In this document: one piece after another, positions 42,314 through 50,749 of the stretch
How positions within the stretch are numbered: position 1 is the stretch's first letter
Layout of the letters: the number at the start of each line of letters is the position of its first letter
Assembly: GCF_002886255.1 (NCBI RefSeq)
Contig: NZ_KZ614149.1
Location: 3,100,001-3,164,000 of the forward strand
Direction: 5' to 3'
DNA from: Alteribacillus bidgolensis
Lineage (GTDB): Bacteria; Bacillota; Bacilli; Bacillales; Marinococcaceae
DNA: 64,000 bases
Translations under genes and position numbers: made by a program
The notes under the pieces: model-generated
Told to the model about the DNA's origin: nothing
Database searches by the model: none
Seen by the model: the letters and a program-made list of their open reading frames with translations, nothing else

Positions 42314-43375
42314 ATGAACCCTTCTTCTGAAAAATTTTTATACGATTTGCTGCACACTCCCTCCCCTTCTGGCAAGGAAGAAGCTATTCAACGCAAGTGG
42401 CTGGAATACATAAAACCTTGCGCAGACAAGCTGCAAACAGATACAGCCGGAAATGCTATGGCTTCCCTGCAGCCTGATGCTCCTTTCCAAGTTCTTTTAG
42501 CAGGCCATTGCGATGAAATTGGTTTTCTTGTTAAATCTATTGATGAGAAAGGATACGTTTATGTGGAAAAACTTGGCGGGATCAGCCATAAACCAGCCCT
42601 TGGCATGAAGGTCGACATTTTAGGAACACACAAACGTATTACAGGTGTTATAGGCGCGAAAGCAGAGCATCACGGCGGTGCCAAAGATTCATTTGGCTTT
42701 TCTGATTTGTTTATCGACTGCGGAGCCTCCAGCAAAAAGGAGCTAGAAGACTACATTGCTGTAGGAGATGCAGCTGTTTATAAACGGGACCCGGAACAGC
42801 TTTTAAATAACCGGGTCAGCGGTCGCGGGCTTGATAACCGGACGGGAGCGTTTATCGTCGCTGAAACGTTAAGACGACTTCGCCAGCATACTTTACATGT
42901 GGGCGTCACCGCAGTTAGTACGGTCAATGAAGAAACGAACATGGGCGGTGCTTATTTTGCAGGAGCCGGTCTTTCTCCCAGCCTCGGTATTGCAGTAGAT
43001 GTAACCTTTGCGACAGACTATCCAGGGGCCAATACGGATAAAACAGCCGATGTTATTCTTGATGGCGGTCCCGTCCTGGCCAAAGGAGCACCAATTAATC
43101 GGAAAGCTAATCAACTACTAGAGAATGCGGCGAAAGATAAAGAAATTCCCCTGCAATATGAACTCACTCCAAAACACACTGGCACCGATGCTGACCAGCT
43201 GCGAAAAACCGGCAAGGGGATTCCCGTTTCTGTTGTGTCCCTGCCGCTGCGTTACATGCACGCTCCAGTAGAAACAGTAAGCTTAAAAGATATAGAACAG
43301 ACAATCGACCTTTTAACAGCCTTCCTCACTAATTTAAATGGTTCGGAAGATTTACGGCCTGTACGATTTGATTAA
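42314..43375 (+). CDS. M42-family metallopeptidase (glutamyl/deblocking aminopeptidase type)
   Basis: The 353-residue two-metal peptidase has ligands and catalytic residues in LLAGHCDEIG (His65, Asp67), GRGLDNRTGA (bridging Asp), TVNEETNMGGA (base and ligand Glu) and AVDVTFATDYPGA (Asp), and a final His in RYMHAPVE. This is the TET/YsdC/FrvX group of tetrahedral dodecameric aminopeptidases that trim peptides in the cytoplasm. B. subtilis has several paralogues, so I give no symbol. Good ribosome-binding site AAAAGGAG 11 bases upstream. Confidence 0.92.
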   Translation: MNPSSEKFLYDLLHTPSPSGKEEAIQRKWLEYIKPCADKLQTDTAGNAMASLQPDAPFQVLLAGHCDEIGFLVKSIDEKGYVYVEKLGGISHKPALGMKVDILGTHKRITGVIGAKAEHHGGAKDSFGFSDLFIDCGASSKKELEDYIAVGDAAVYKRDPEQLLNNRVSGRGLDNRTGAFIVAETLRRLRQHTLHVGVTAVSTVNEETNMGGAYFAGAGLSPSLGIAVDVTFATDYPGANTDKTADVILDGGPVLAKGAPINRKANQLLENAAKDKEIPLQYELTPKHTGTDADQLRKTGKGIPVSVVSLPLRYMHAPVETVSLKDIEQTIDLLTAFLTNLNGSEDLRPVRFD

Positions 43376-43386
43376 ACGAGACGACG

Positions 43387-43429
43387 AAAAACCTCCAAAA
43401 GTAATTTCTCATGCTATTGGGGGTTTTTA
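43387..43429 (+). terminator. Intrinsic terminator of the M42 gene
   Basis: AAAAACCTCCAA pairs with TTGGGGGTTTTT (wobble at one pair) and ends in a T-run. Confidence 0.88.
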
Positions 43430-43540
43430 CTTATTTTGCACTGATAAGAAAGTATAAAATTTTAGCGTGGATGAATCATCGACGTCGTCAAAATTTTGAA
43501 GAAATCAGTATATGTGCAACTAGGCAATCGCCTGCACCTA

Positions 43541-43575
43541 AAGGCTTGGCGCTAGCCAAGTTTTCTTTATATTTT
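43541..43575 (-). repeat. Possible decayed repeat fragment
   Basis: GGCTTGGCGCTAGCCAAGTT, TTCTTTATA resembles the end of the left hairpin in reverse orientation. The 43376-43712 gap has no other recognisable feature. Confidence 0.35.
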
Positions 43576-43712
43576 TTCCGAGCATATTAGAATCATTTTT
43601 CATCTATTTAAGATACAATAAGAAGCGTTCTCTCTTACCAAAATTTAGACAAACTCGATTAAATATTATAATTTCCTACCAGTGCTAAAAAGAAAGGTCG
43701 CTTGATACATTT

Positions 43713-44945
43713 ATGGAGCCTACAACTTCCGCATCACCTATAAGCGCCGGCCGCAGAATTTGGATGGCTGTTTTGCTGGGATCACTAGCTGCTTTTGGTC
43801 CGCTTACCATCGACATGTATCTGCCGAGTTTCCCTTCAATTGCCACAGACCTTAAAACGAGCGCATCTTTCGTGCAATTGAGCTTAACAGCATGTTTGCT
43901 GGGGCTTGCCGGCGGACAGCTGATAATTGGTCCATTAAGTGATATGAAGGGCAGAAAAGGCCCTATGCTCCTATCCCTGTGTTTATATATCGCAGCCTCT
44001 ATGCTTTGCGTTTTCGCTCCATCTATTTGGGTTCTCATAGCAGCAAGATTCATTCAAGGTTTTTCTGCATCCGCTGGTATCGTAATATCACGTGCCGTTG
44101 TTCGCGATATGTACACAGGAAAAGAACTGACAAAATTCTTTGCGCTTTTAATGCTCGTCAACGGACTTGCTCCTATTTTAGCTCCCGTTGCAGGCGGAAT
44201 AATATTAGATATTGTGAACTGGCAAGGCGTATTTGCCGTCCTCAGTGCTATTGGACTGTTTATGTTTATTATGGTTTTTATCGCTTTACCAGAAACACTC
44301 TCTCAAACAAATCGCTCAGATACAGGCATTAAAAGCACCATTCTTACTTTTGGAGATCTAATTAAAGACAAAACATTTGCTGGATATGCTTTAACACAAG
44401 GTCTTGTCATGGCAGGCATTTTCGCATATGTTTCCGGCACTCCGTTTGTTTATCAGGGAATATATGGAGTTTCCCCTCAAATATTCAGCATTTTATTTGC
44501 GATGAATGGTATAGGACTAATTATTGGAAGTCAAATAACAGGCAGACTGGCAGGCGTTATAGATGAGAGTAAAATCCTGAAGACAGGGCTTTTCATTACA
44601 ACAACAGCCAGCATTTTTTTAATGGCAATGATTCTAATAAAAGCCCCTCTTCTTTTTATTGTCATTCCTATTTTCTTTATCGTGTCATGCGTCGGTGTAG
44701 TTACAACCACTTGTTTTTCTTTAGCCATGGAAACCCAAGGCCACCGTGCAGGGAGTGCTTCTGCTCTTTTAGGCTTACTTCCATTTGTACTAGGCGCCGC
44801 TTCCGCTCCTCTGGTAGGAGTTGCCGGGGAATCAACAGCCATTCCTATGGGGCTGACGATAATGATAGCTGATCTTGGTGCACTCAGTATTTACTATCTC
44901 CTTGTGCTGAAAGCTCTTCCTTTCAGTAAACAAATAAATCACTAA
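43713..44945 (+). CDS. Bcr/CflA-family multidrug efflux transporter
   Basis: The 410-residue MFS drug:H+ antiporter has 12 predicted helices. Diagnostic are TIDMYLPSFPSIATDL after helix 1, GPLSDMKGRKGPMLL (loop 2-3 motif), RFIQGFSASAGIVISRAVVRDMYTG (helix 4-5, motif C region) and GMNGIG-like AMNGIGLIIGSQ in the second half. Substrates in this family include bicyclomycin, chloramphenicol and sulfonamides; which apply here is unknown. The ribosome-binding site is weak (GAAAGG 15 bases upstream). Confidence 0.88.
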   Translation: MEPTTSASPISAGRRIWMAVLLGSLAAFGPLTIDMYLPSFPSIATDLKTSASFVQLSLTACLLGLAGGQLIIGPLSDMKGRKGPMLLSLCLYIAASMLCVFAPSIWVLIAARFIQGFSASAGIVISRAVVRDMYTGKELTKFFALLMLVNGLAPILAPVAGGIILDIVNWQGVFAVLSAIGLFMFIMVFIALPETLSQTNRSDTGIKSTILTFGDLIKDKTFAGYALTQGLVMAGIFAYVSGTPFVYQGIYGVSPQIFSILFAMNGIGLIIGSQITGRLAGVIDESKILKTGLFITTTASIFLMAMILIKAPLLFIVIPIFFIVSCVGVVTTTCFSLAMETQGHRAGSASALLGLLPFVLGAASAPLVGVAGESTAIPMGLTIMIADLGALSIYYLLVLKALPFSKQINH

Positions 44946-45129
44946 CAAATCTTCCGCTGACCTTTGCGAACTTTTTTAGCATGGAGCTTGCTCTCATGTT
45001 CGAGAAGCATTCGGACCAGTTCTGCAAAATGGTTTCAGTCAAAGCTTTTTACATGTAATTTGTATAAAGTTACACTCGTTTTAGAAGCAGTGTCCTTGTG
45101 TTAATGATTCACAGGTGCCATCCAGTATT

Positions 45130-45228
45130 TTTTATACTTTAGGAAAGTTTAACTTTGCTAAAGGAACAAAGTATAAGAAAAACTACGGCTTGCCGCCATT
45201 TGGACTTGGGGCAAGCCAAGTTTTTCTA
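45130..45228 (-). repeat. Two-hairpin repeat, copy 12 (reverse orientation, complete)
   Basis: TTTATACTTTAGGAAAGTTT, AACTTTGCTAAAGGAAC, AAAGTATAAG then AAAAACTACGGCTTGCCGCC and GGGCAAGCCAAGTTTTTCTA. This is the cleanest view of both hairpins. It is between convergent genes (transporter and dhaM). Confidence 0.88.
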
Positions 45229-45234
45229 AACTTT

Positions 45235-45636
45235 TCAGCCATCCGTTTTCTTCCATGTTTTTGCTTTTTCTGCGGCGTTTTTAGCTTCTTCTAATGAACA
45301 CCCTAAGCCTGCTTCAACAGCTGCAATATAGGTACCCTCCACAATTGGTGCATCGGCAATCTGTACATTTCCTTCCATATCAGGCAGCATTTCCATGGCA
45401 AGTTCTGCGTTCATAAAGGCACTGCCTAAATCAAATAGAAGCAGTACCCCCGCTTCGTTATATACTTCTTTTACCGTCTTTGTAATCATCTCAACACTTG
45501 TTCCAATTTCTTCTTCCTCTGTCCCGCCTGCAGCTACGACAGTCACGTCTTTTTGTTTCGTTTGTGAAACTAATTCCACAATGCCTTCTGCCAGCTGCTT
45601 ACTATGAGAAATAACGACGATACTGACTTTAGCCAT
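45235..45636 (-). CDS. dhaM: Dihydroxyacetone kinase phosphoryl donor subunit DhaM
   Basis: The ~133-residue PTS EIIA(Man)-like protein carries phosphate from HPr to DhaL-bound ADP. The phospho-histidine is in VVISHSKQLAEGI (His11); GGTEEEEIGTS and LLFDLGSAFMNAELA are family-typical. It consists of the single IIA domain, without the HPr and EI parts fused in E. coli. ATG 45636 has GAAGGTG upstream and overlaps dhaL by 8 bases; the codon at 45651 would add five unsupported residues. Confidence 0.93.
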   Translation of the reverse strand: MAKVSIVVISHSKQLAEGIVELVSQTKQKDVTVVAAGGTEEEEIGTSVEMITKTVKEVYNEAGVLLLFDLGSAFMNAELAMEMLPDMEGNVQIADAPIVEGTYIAAVEAGLGCSLEEAKNAAEKAKTWKKTDG

Positions 45637-46258
45637 TAGCATCACCTTCATTTGTTATACTTTCCGCTAATGCTTCAAAGACTAGATACGAGGAATAAGC
45701 ACCAGGGTCTACGTGTTCTGCTGACCTTTCACCAAAATAAGCAGCACGGCCTTTCTTAGCTGTCATTTCTTTTGTTTTCTCCATAGCTTCTTTTGCAGTT
45801 TTTTTCAGCTTTTCTCTTTGCAGCGGCTGAGTGGTTACATATGCATGAATAGGCCCCCATACATCAAGCATTGTTTTATCTCCTTCCTGAGCTTTTCCTC
45901 TAGTTTTTATCCCTGCTATGGCTGCTTCCATTCCCTTCCCTAAAGCTTCTTGATCTATCGTTGTTTTTTCTTTCCACTCATCAGACGCTTTCAAAAAAGC
46001 AGTGCCATATAATGGTCCCGCTGCGCCGCCTACCTTAGAAATAAGTGTCATCGCAACTTGTTTAAAAAGACTGCCAGCTTCCTCAAAACTGTTACCTTCT
46101 ATTTTATTTACCACTTCTTGAAAACCTCTTGCCATATTATGACCGTGATCTCCATCGCCAATCGCTTGATCAAGCTCTGATAAATATCCTTTGTTCTCTT
46201 GCATCTTTTCATTTGTGTTAATAATCCATCGTTGCAGTGCTTCTACTGTAAGCTGCAT
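45629..46258 (-). CDS. dhaL: Dihydroxyacetone kinase ADP-binding subunit DhaL
   Basis: The 209-residue helical-barrel protein holds ADP and two Mg ions as a cofactor, is rephosphorylated by DhaM and phosphorylates dihydroxyacetone on DhaK. The Mg-binding aspartates are in LDQAIGDGDHGHNMARGF; GGAAGPLYGTAF and GDKTMLDVWGP contact the nucleotide, and the C-terminal DPGAYSSYLVFEAL is typical. It is the second gene of dhaKLM. Confidence 0.95.
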   Translation of the reverse strand: MQLTVEALQRWIINTNEKMQENKGYLSELDQAIGDGDHGHNMARGFQEVVNKIEGNSFEEAGSLFKQVAMTLISKVGGAAGPLYGTAFLKASDEWKEKTTIDQEALGKGMEAAIAGIKTRGKAQEGDKTMLDVWGPIHAYVTTQPLQREKLKKTAKEAMEKTKEMTAKKGRAAYFGERSAEHVDPGAYSSYLVFEALAESITNEGDANG

Positions 46259-46277
46259 GAGTTCTCCCTCCTGCTGT

Positions 46278-47234
46278 TTAGTTTAAGTATGATTTCAATT
46301 GGTCATCTAATTTTAAAATGGTGATAGAGCAGCCTGCCATTTCCAGTGATGTCATATACTCGCCAACTAAGGATTTTTTAAGTTGAATTTGTTTGTTTTT
46401 AAGAAGTTCTGCTGCTTTTCTGTGAACAATATACAGCTCCATAAGAGGCGTGGATCCAAGGCCGTTAGTGATAACAGCTGCCTCTTCACCAGGAGAAAAT
46501 TCCATTTCATGAAGTATGTTATTCATTATCTCCTCTGTCAGCTGGTCTGCTGGTTTAAGCGATTGCCGTTCCATCCCTTGTTCTCCGTGAATTCCAGTAC
46601 CGATTTCTATTTCATTATCATTTAGAGTAAAACCAGGTTTACCTGAAGCAGGGACGGTACTGGGACTAAGAGATACTCCCATGGAGCAGATGTTCTCTGC
46701 CGTTTTTCGAGCTATTTGTGCCACTTCCTTTAAGCTTTTCCCTTCCGATGCAGCTGTGCCAGCAATTTTGTGTACAAAAATAGTGCCTGCTACACCACGC
46801 CGGTCTTCTTTGATGTCTACTGCAATATCATCTTTTACAATAACTTGTTCTACTTCTATCCCTTCTGCCTGTGCCATTTCTGCCGCCATATCAAAGTTCA
46901 TTACGTCTCCACTATAATTTTTCACAATAAGTAATACTCCTTTTCCGCCATCCACTGCTTTGATGGTTTCAAGAATCTGATCAGGAGTTGGAGAGGTAAA
47001 CACTTCACCAGCAACCGCTGCATCGAGCATATTTTCCCCGACAAAACCAGCATGTGCCGGTTCGTGACCGCTGCCGCCGCCGCTAATGAGCCCTACTTTT
47101 CCTTTAATAGGCGCTTCTTTTCTAACGACCACATTCAATCCCGGTAATCTTTTTAATTTTTCAGGATGGGCAGCTATTATTCCCTCAAGCATTTCGTCTA
47201 CCACTTGTTCTGGTTGATTGATTAATTTTTTCAT
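46278..47234 (-). CDS. dhaK: Dihydroxyacetone kinase substrate-binding subunit DhaK
   Basis: DhaK binds dihydroxyacetone covalently as a hemiaminal through a histidine. The ~318-residue product shows LISGGGSGHEPAHAGFVG, VLLIVKNYSGDVMNFDMA and the substrate His in EIGTGIHGEQGMER. ATG 47234 is chosen since AGGAGG lies upstream within the stretch that the GTG at 47255 would translate. With dhaL and dhaM it forms a complete PTS-dependent kinase operon producing dihydroxyacetone phosphate, perhaps linked to glycerol or compatible-solute turnover. No regulator gene is adjacent. Confidence 0.95.
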   Translation of the reverse strand: MKKLINQPEQVVDEMLEGIIAAHPEKLKRLPGLNVVVRKEAPIKGKVGLISGGGSGHEPAHAGFVGENMLDAAVAGEVFTSPTPDQILETIKAVDGGKGVLLIVKNYSGDVMNFDMAAEMAQAEGIEVEQVIVKDDIAVDIKEDRRGVAGTIFVHKIAGTAASEGKSLKEVAQIARKTAENICSMGVSLSPSTVPASGKPGFTLNDNEIEIGTGIHGEQGMERQSLKPADQLTEEIMNNILHEMEFSPGEEAAVITNGLGSTPLMELYIVHRKAAELLKNKQIQLKKSLVGEYMTSLEMAGCSITILKLDDQLKSYLN

Positions 47235-47398
47235 ATCAGCTTTTGTCCTCCTCACTCTAAAACTCTCTTTACCCTTTTACTAAATATTCTATCCCCTGTC
47301 TATTGTAACCTTCAATTACATTGAAAAACTTGTTTGACCTGCACTATCACTGTAGCTCTAGTATCCTGCTAAAGCTAGTCATAGCGTTAAAAACAGAA

Positions 47399-47431
47399 AA
47401 AATCCCCGCCACCTTGAAACGACGAGGGATT
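47399..47431 (-). terminator. Intrinsic terminator of copA
   Basis: On the minus strand AATCCCTCGTCG, loop, GGCGGGGATT then TTTTTC; stem with wobble pairs. Confidence 0.75.
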
Positions 47432-47437
47432 CGTTCT

Positions 47438-49849
47438 TTATGAAAGTTTTACCTTTTGAAGGCGTAATGCATTCAACACAACAGATACGGAGCTAAAAGC
47501 CATGGCAGCTCCGGCTACCCAAGGGGCGAGCAGTCCAATTGCCGCAATAGGAATACCTAATGTGTTATAAATAAAAGCATAAAATAAATTTTGCTTAATA
47601 TTTCTCATTGTTCTTCTGCTCATCAAAACAGCATCTGCAGCACTGTTTAAATCACCGCGCATAAGCGTAATATCCGCAGCCTCAATTGCCACATCCGTGC
47701 CTGTTCCGATAGCCATGCCAATATCTGCCGTCGCCAGAGCCGGCGCATCATTGATGCCGTCTCCGACCATTGCGACTTTTTTGCCTTGCTCTTTGAGTTT
47801 TTTTATTTCATCACTTTTTTGCTCTGGCAAAACTTCAGCAATGACACGGTCAATCCCCACGTGACGGGCAATCGAGTTTGCGGTTCTCGTATTATCTCCG
47901 GTCAGCATAATCACTTCAAGTCCAGCTTCTTTTAATCGCCGGACGGCTTCTTTTGATGTTTCCTTGACTGTGTCGGCAACAGCGATAATTCCTGCAAACG
48001 TGTCGTCTTCCCCAACGAGCATTGCTGTTTTTCCTTCTTCTTCAAATGTCTGCAGAGATTGTTCTGCGTCGTTTAAATTGACTCCTTCCTTTTCGAGCCA
48101 TTTTCTAGTACCAATGCGAATCATTTTACCTTCTATATCTGCCTGAACACCATGTCCCGGTAAAGCTTCAAAGTCTTTTGAATCCAGCAAGGTGATACCT
48201 TTTGCTTTTGCTCCTTCTACTATTGCTATAGCTAAAGGGTGCTCTGAAGATTTTTCTAGAGAAGCAGCCAGCTGCAGGAGATCCTCTTCTGTCCAATTTT
48301 CTGCCGGAAGCACATCGGTTAGTGACGGCTTTCCTTTTGTCACGGTTCCTGTTTTATCTAGAACAATGCTTTGAATGTTTTGAGTGTTCTCGAGGTACTC
48401 TCCACCTTTAAATAGTACTCCTATTTCTGCAGAGCGGCCAGAACCTGCCATAATGGATGTTGGAGTTGCAAGCCCTAAAGCACATGGACAAGCGATAACA
48501 AGAATGGAAATCACCGGGATCAGCGCAATGCCAAAATCTCCAGGTGTCACAAACATAAACCAAATAATAAAGGTTATTACAGCAATACCGATTACAGTTG
48601 GAACAAACACACCTGAAACACGGTCAGCAAGGCGTTGAATATCAGCTTTAGAACTTTGGGCTTCTTCTACTACTTTTACGATTTGAGACAAGGCCGTATC
48701 TTTTCCAACTTTTGAAGCTTTGATTTGTAAGACACCATTTTTGTTTATCGTTGCCCCGATTACTTCATCTCCCTTTTCTTTATCGATTGGGAGACTTTCT
48801 CCTGTTAACATGGATTCATCGACTGCCGATTTGCCTTTTTGCACTTCGCCATCCACAGGTATTTTATCACCAGGCTTTACAATCACTATGTCGCCTGGTT
48901 CCACTTCTTCAACTGGAACCTCCTGCTCTTTTCCATCTCGTTTTACGATGGCTGTTTTTGCTTGCAAACCAAGCAGTTTTTGAATGGCTTGGGACGTGCG
49001 CCCTTTGGCCCGAGCTTCAAATAATTTCCCTAATACAATAAGCGTAATGATAATAGCCGATGCTTCAAAATAAAGTTCCGGCATATCGGTTCTTTCGTTA
49101 TTCAGCCATGACCATCCTAAATAGATACTATAGAAATATGCTGCAGAGGTGCCCATCGCTACAAGTACATCCATATTGGCACTTTTGTTACGCAGGGCTT
49201 TATATGCTCCTTCGTAAAATTGCCAGCCGATAATAAATTGAACTGGTGTCGCCAGCGCAAATTGAATCCATGGATTCATCAAAATTTCTGGCATCCAAAT
49301 AAAGGACAGCCATTCAAAATGAGTCACCATCGTCCAGAAAAGCGGAACAGAGAGGATAGCAGACACAATAAATTTGATTGTTTGTTTGTGTATCGCTTCG
49401 TCTTTTTGAGAAGTACTTTCGTCGGTTTTTTCTTGGAGCGTGTAACCGATTTTATCAATGGCATCTATCATTTCACGCGGCGAGACATTGTGTGGATTGT
49501 ATTCCACCGAGGCTGTTTCCAATGCAAAATTTACAGATGCCTCTGAAATACCCTGCATTTTATTTAGCTTTTTTTCCACCCTGTTTGCACAAGCCGCACA
49601 GGTCATACCGCTTATATCAAACTCTGCCTTATCATGAACAACGCCATAACCTAACTTCTGTATCTTTTTTTCAAATTCATCTACACTTGTTTGATCTGAA
49701 TCGTATTTTATTTTAGATCGTTCCATCGTAAGGTTTACATTTGCCTCGTGCACTCCGTCTATTTTTTTTAAGCCTTTTTCAATATGGGAAGCACAAGCGG
49801 CACAAGTCATTCCTGAAATTTGCAGCGTTGTTTCTTTTTGCTGAGCCAT
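47438..49849 (-). CDS. copA: Copper-exporting P1B-type ATPase CopA
   Basis: The 803-residue pump expels Cu(I) from the cytoplasm. It has two N-terminal heavy-metal domains (GMTCAACASHIEKGL, Cys16/Cys19; GMTCAACANRVEKKL, Cys84/Cys87), eight membrane helices, the transport motif ACPCALGLATP, phosphorylation site DKTGTVTKG, TGES, the HP motif SSEHPLA and the hinge GDGINDAPAL. Late helices carry NALRLQKVKL. The two-HMA layout equals B. subtilis CopA. A CsoR-like operator lies about 40 bases upstream. Confidence 0.97.
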   Translation of the reverse strand: MAQQKETTLQISGMTCAACASHIEKGLKKIDGVHEANVNLTMERSKIKYDSDQTSVDEFEKKIQKLGYGVVHDKAEFDISGMTCAACANRVEKKLNKMQGISEASVNFALETASVEYNPHNVSPREMIDAIDKIGYTLQEKTDESTSQKDEAIHKQTIKFIVSAILSVPLFWTMVTHFEWLSFIWMPEILMNPWIQFALATPVQFIIGWQFYEGAYKALRNKSANMDVLVAMGTSAAYFYSIYLGWSWLNNERTDMPELYFEASAIIITLIVLGKLFEARAKGRTSQAIQKLLGLQAKTAIVKRDGKEQEVPVEEVEPGDIVIVKPGDKIPVDGEVQKGKSAVDESMLTGESLPIDKEKGDEVIGATINKNGVLQIKASKVGKDTALSQIVKVVEEAQSSKADIQRLADRVSGVFVPTVIGIAVITFIIWFMFVTPGDFGIALIPVISILVIACPCALGLATPTSIMAGSGRSAEIGVLFKGGEYLENTQNIQSIVLDKTGTVTKGKPSLTDVLPAENWTEEDLLQLAASLEKSSEHPLAIAIVEGAKAKGITLLDSKDFEALPGHGVQADIEGKMIRIGTRKWLEKEGVNLNDAEQSLQTFEEEGKTAMLVGEDDTFAGIIAVADTVKETSKEAVRRLKEAGLEVIMLTGDNTRTANSIARHVGIDRVIAEVLPEQKSDEIKKLKEQGKKVAMVGDGINDAPALATADIGMAIGTGTDVAIEAADITLMRGDLNSAADAVLMSRRTMRNIKQNLFYAFIYNTLGIPIAAIGLLAPWVAGAAMAFSSVSVVLNALRLQKVKLS

Positions 49850-49885
49850 TTAATACCCTCCTTTGTTTAAGGGTAAATACTTAAA

Positions 49886-49902
49886 ATACCCATACGGTGT
49901 AT
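49886..49902. promoter_or_regulatory. CsoR operator upstream of copA
   Basis: ATACCCATACGGTGTAT, a 17-bp pseudo-palindrome of the copper-operator type; it aligns with two more sites in this locus. Confidence 0.7.
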
Positions 49903-49944
49903 TTATAATGTAAAAAAATATAGAACCGCTGGCATAGGATTCTA

Positions 49945-50157
49945 TTATTCTTTAACATCATACCCCTGACCATCAATCGTTTCTACAATCTCTTCTAGGG
50001 ATGTTTTTTCTGTATTATATTCTACATCAACCGTGTTTTGCTCTAGATTCACTTTCACATGAGATATACCATCTAACTCTCCAACACTGCCTTCTACAGT
50101 TTTTTCACAGTGACCGCAAGACATTCCTTGAACGTTCAAAGTTTCTTTTTTCATCAT
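49945..50157 (-). CDS. copZ: Copper chaperone CopZ
   Basis: The 70-residue Atx1-like chaperone has one HMA domain with the Cu(I) site GMSCGHCEKTV (Cys14, Cys17). It delivers copper to CopA and buffers it. The predicted fold runs from LNVQGMS to GQGYDVKE, full length. GAGGAGG lies before two consecutive ATG codons. It is separately preceded by a CsoR-like operator. Confidence 0.95.
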   Translation of the reverse strand: MMKKETLNVQGMSCGHCEKTVEGSVGELDGISHVKVNLEQNTVDVEYNTEKTSLEEIVETIDGQGYDVKE

Positions 50158-50195
50158 GATCCTTTACCTCCTCGTCTCTTACGTTTCATTATACA

Positions 50196-50212
50196 ATACA
50201 CCCTAAGGGTAT
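50196..50212. promoter_or_regulatory. CsoR operator upstream of copZ
   Basis: ATACACCCTAAGGGTAT, 17 bp, with the arms of the copper operator (ATACnCC and GGGTAT). Confidence 0.7.
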
Positions 50213-50229
50213 AGTCAAGCAACTTGTTT

Positions 50230-50529
50230 TTATTTTATCATTCGTTTGATCACTTCCATCAATTCTTCGATGGATTCTTCCCCCTCGCCGTTTTTTATTG
50301 CATTTGCAACACAGTGATTCGTATGATCTTCCACCAGCGCCAAAGATACTTTGTTCATCGCTGACTGAATCGCAGCGATTTGATTTAAAATATCGACGCA
50401 GTAACGGTCGTTTTCTACCATATTGTGTATTCCTCTAACTTGTCCTTCAATTCTTTTTAATCTATTTAACAGTTGTTGTTTGTTTGGCTGCTCCGTATTT
50501 TTATGATTCGTATGGGAATGATCTTTCAT
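50230..50529 (-). CDS. csoR: Copper-sensing repressor CsoR
   Basis: This is a 99-residue helical DNA-binding repressor that leaves DNA when Cu(I) binds. Ligands are Cys44 (DRYCVDIL), His69 and Cys73 (EDHTNHCV), the C-H-C set of CsoR. The N-terminal signature LNRLKRIEGQVRGIHNMV is conserved. A His/Asn-rich start (MKDHSHTNHKN) is usual. ATG 50529 has AAAGGGG 7 bases upstream; the in-frame extension to 50583 runs through the operator and is not coding. Confidence 0.95.
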   Translation of the reverse strand: MKDHSHTNHKNTEQPNKQQLLNRLKRIEGQVRGIHNMVENDRYCVDILNQIAAIQSAMNKVSLALVEDHTNHCVANAIKNGEGEESIEELMEVIKRMIK

Positions 50530-50553
50530 TTGTATGCCCCTTTCTTTATATAG

Positions 50554-50570
50554 ATACACCTGCCGTGTAT
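50554..50570. promoter_or_regulatory. CsoR operator upstream of csoR (autoregulation)
   Basis: ATACACCTGCCGTGTAT, 17 bp, matching the other two sites in its outer 6 to 7 bases on each side. Confidence 0.65.
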
Positions 50571-50608
50571 TACAACTTATCATTATCTTCTTGTGACTTC
50601 AAATTATT

Positions 50609-50704
50609 AGAAAAACTCGGCTTACCGCCAAGTCTTTAATCGCGGAAGCCGTAGTTTTCCTTATACTTTGTTCCTTTAACAAAGTTAATCTTTTTAAAGT
50701 ATAA
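50609..50704 (+). repeat. Two-hairpin repeat, copy 13
   Basis: Nearly complete: AGAAAAACTCGGCTTACCGC, GCGGAAGCCGTAGTTTTCCT, TATACTTTGTTCCTTTAAC and TTTTTAAAGTATAA. Confidence 0.87.
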
Positions 50705-50708
50705 ATTG

Positions 50709-50741
50709 ACCCCGCTTTTAGAGCATGTCCTAAAAGCGAGG
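50709..50741 (-). terminator. Probable terminator of the ftsW-like gene
   Basis: On the minus strand CCTCGCTTTTAG, loop, CTAAAAGCGGGG; a 12-bp stem with one mismatch but only TCAATTTAT after it. Confidence 0.65.
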
Positions 50742-50749
50742 CCTGACAT

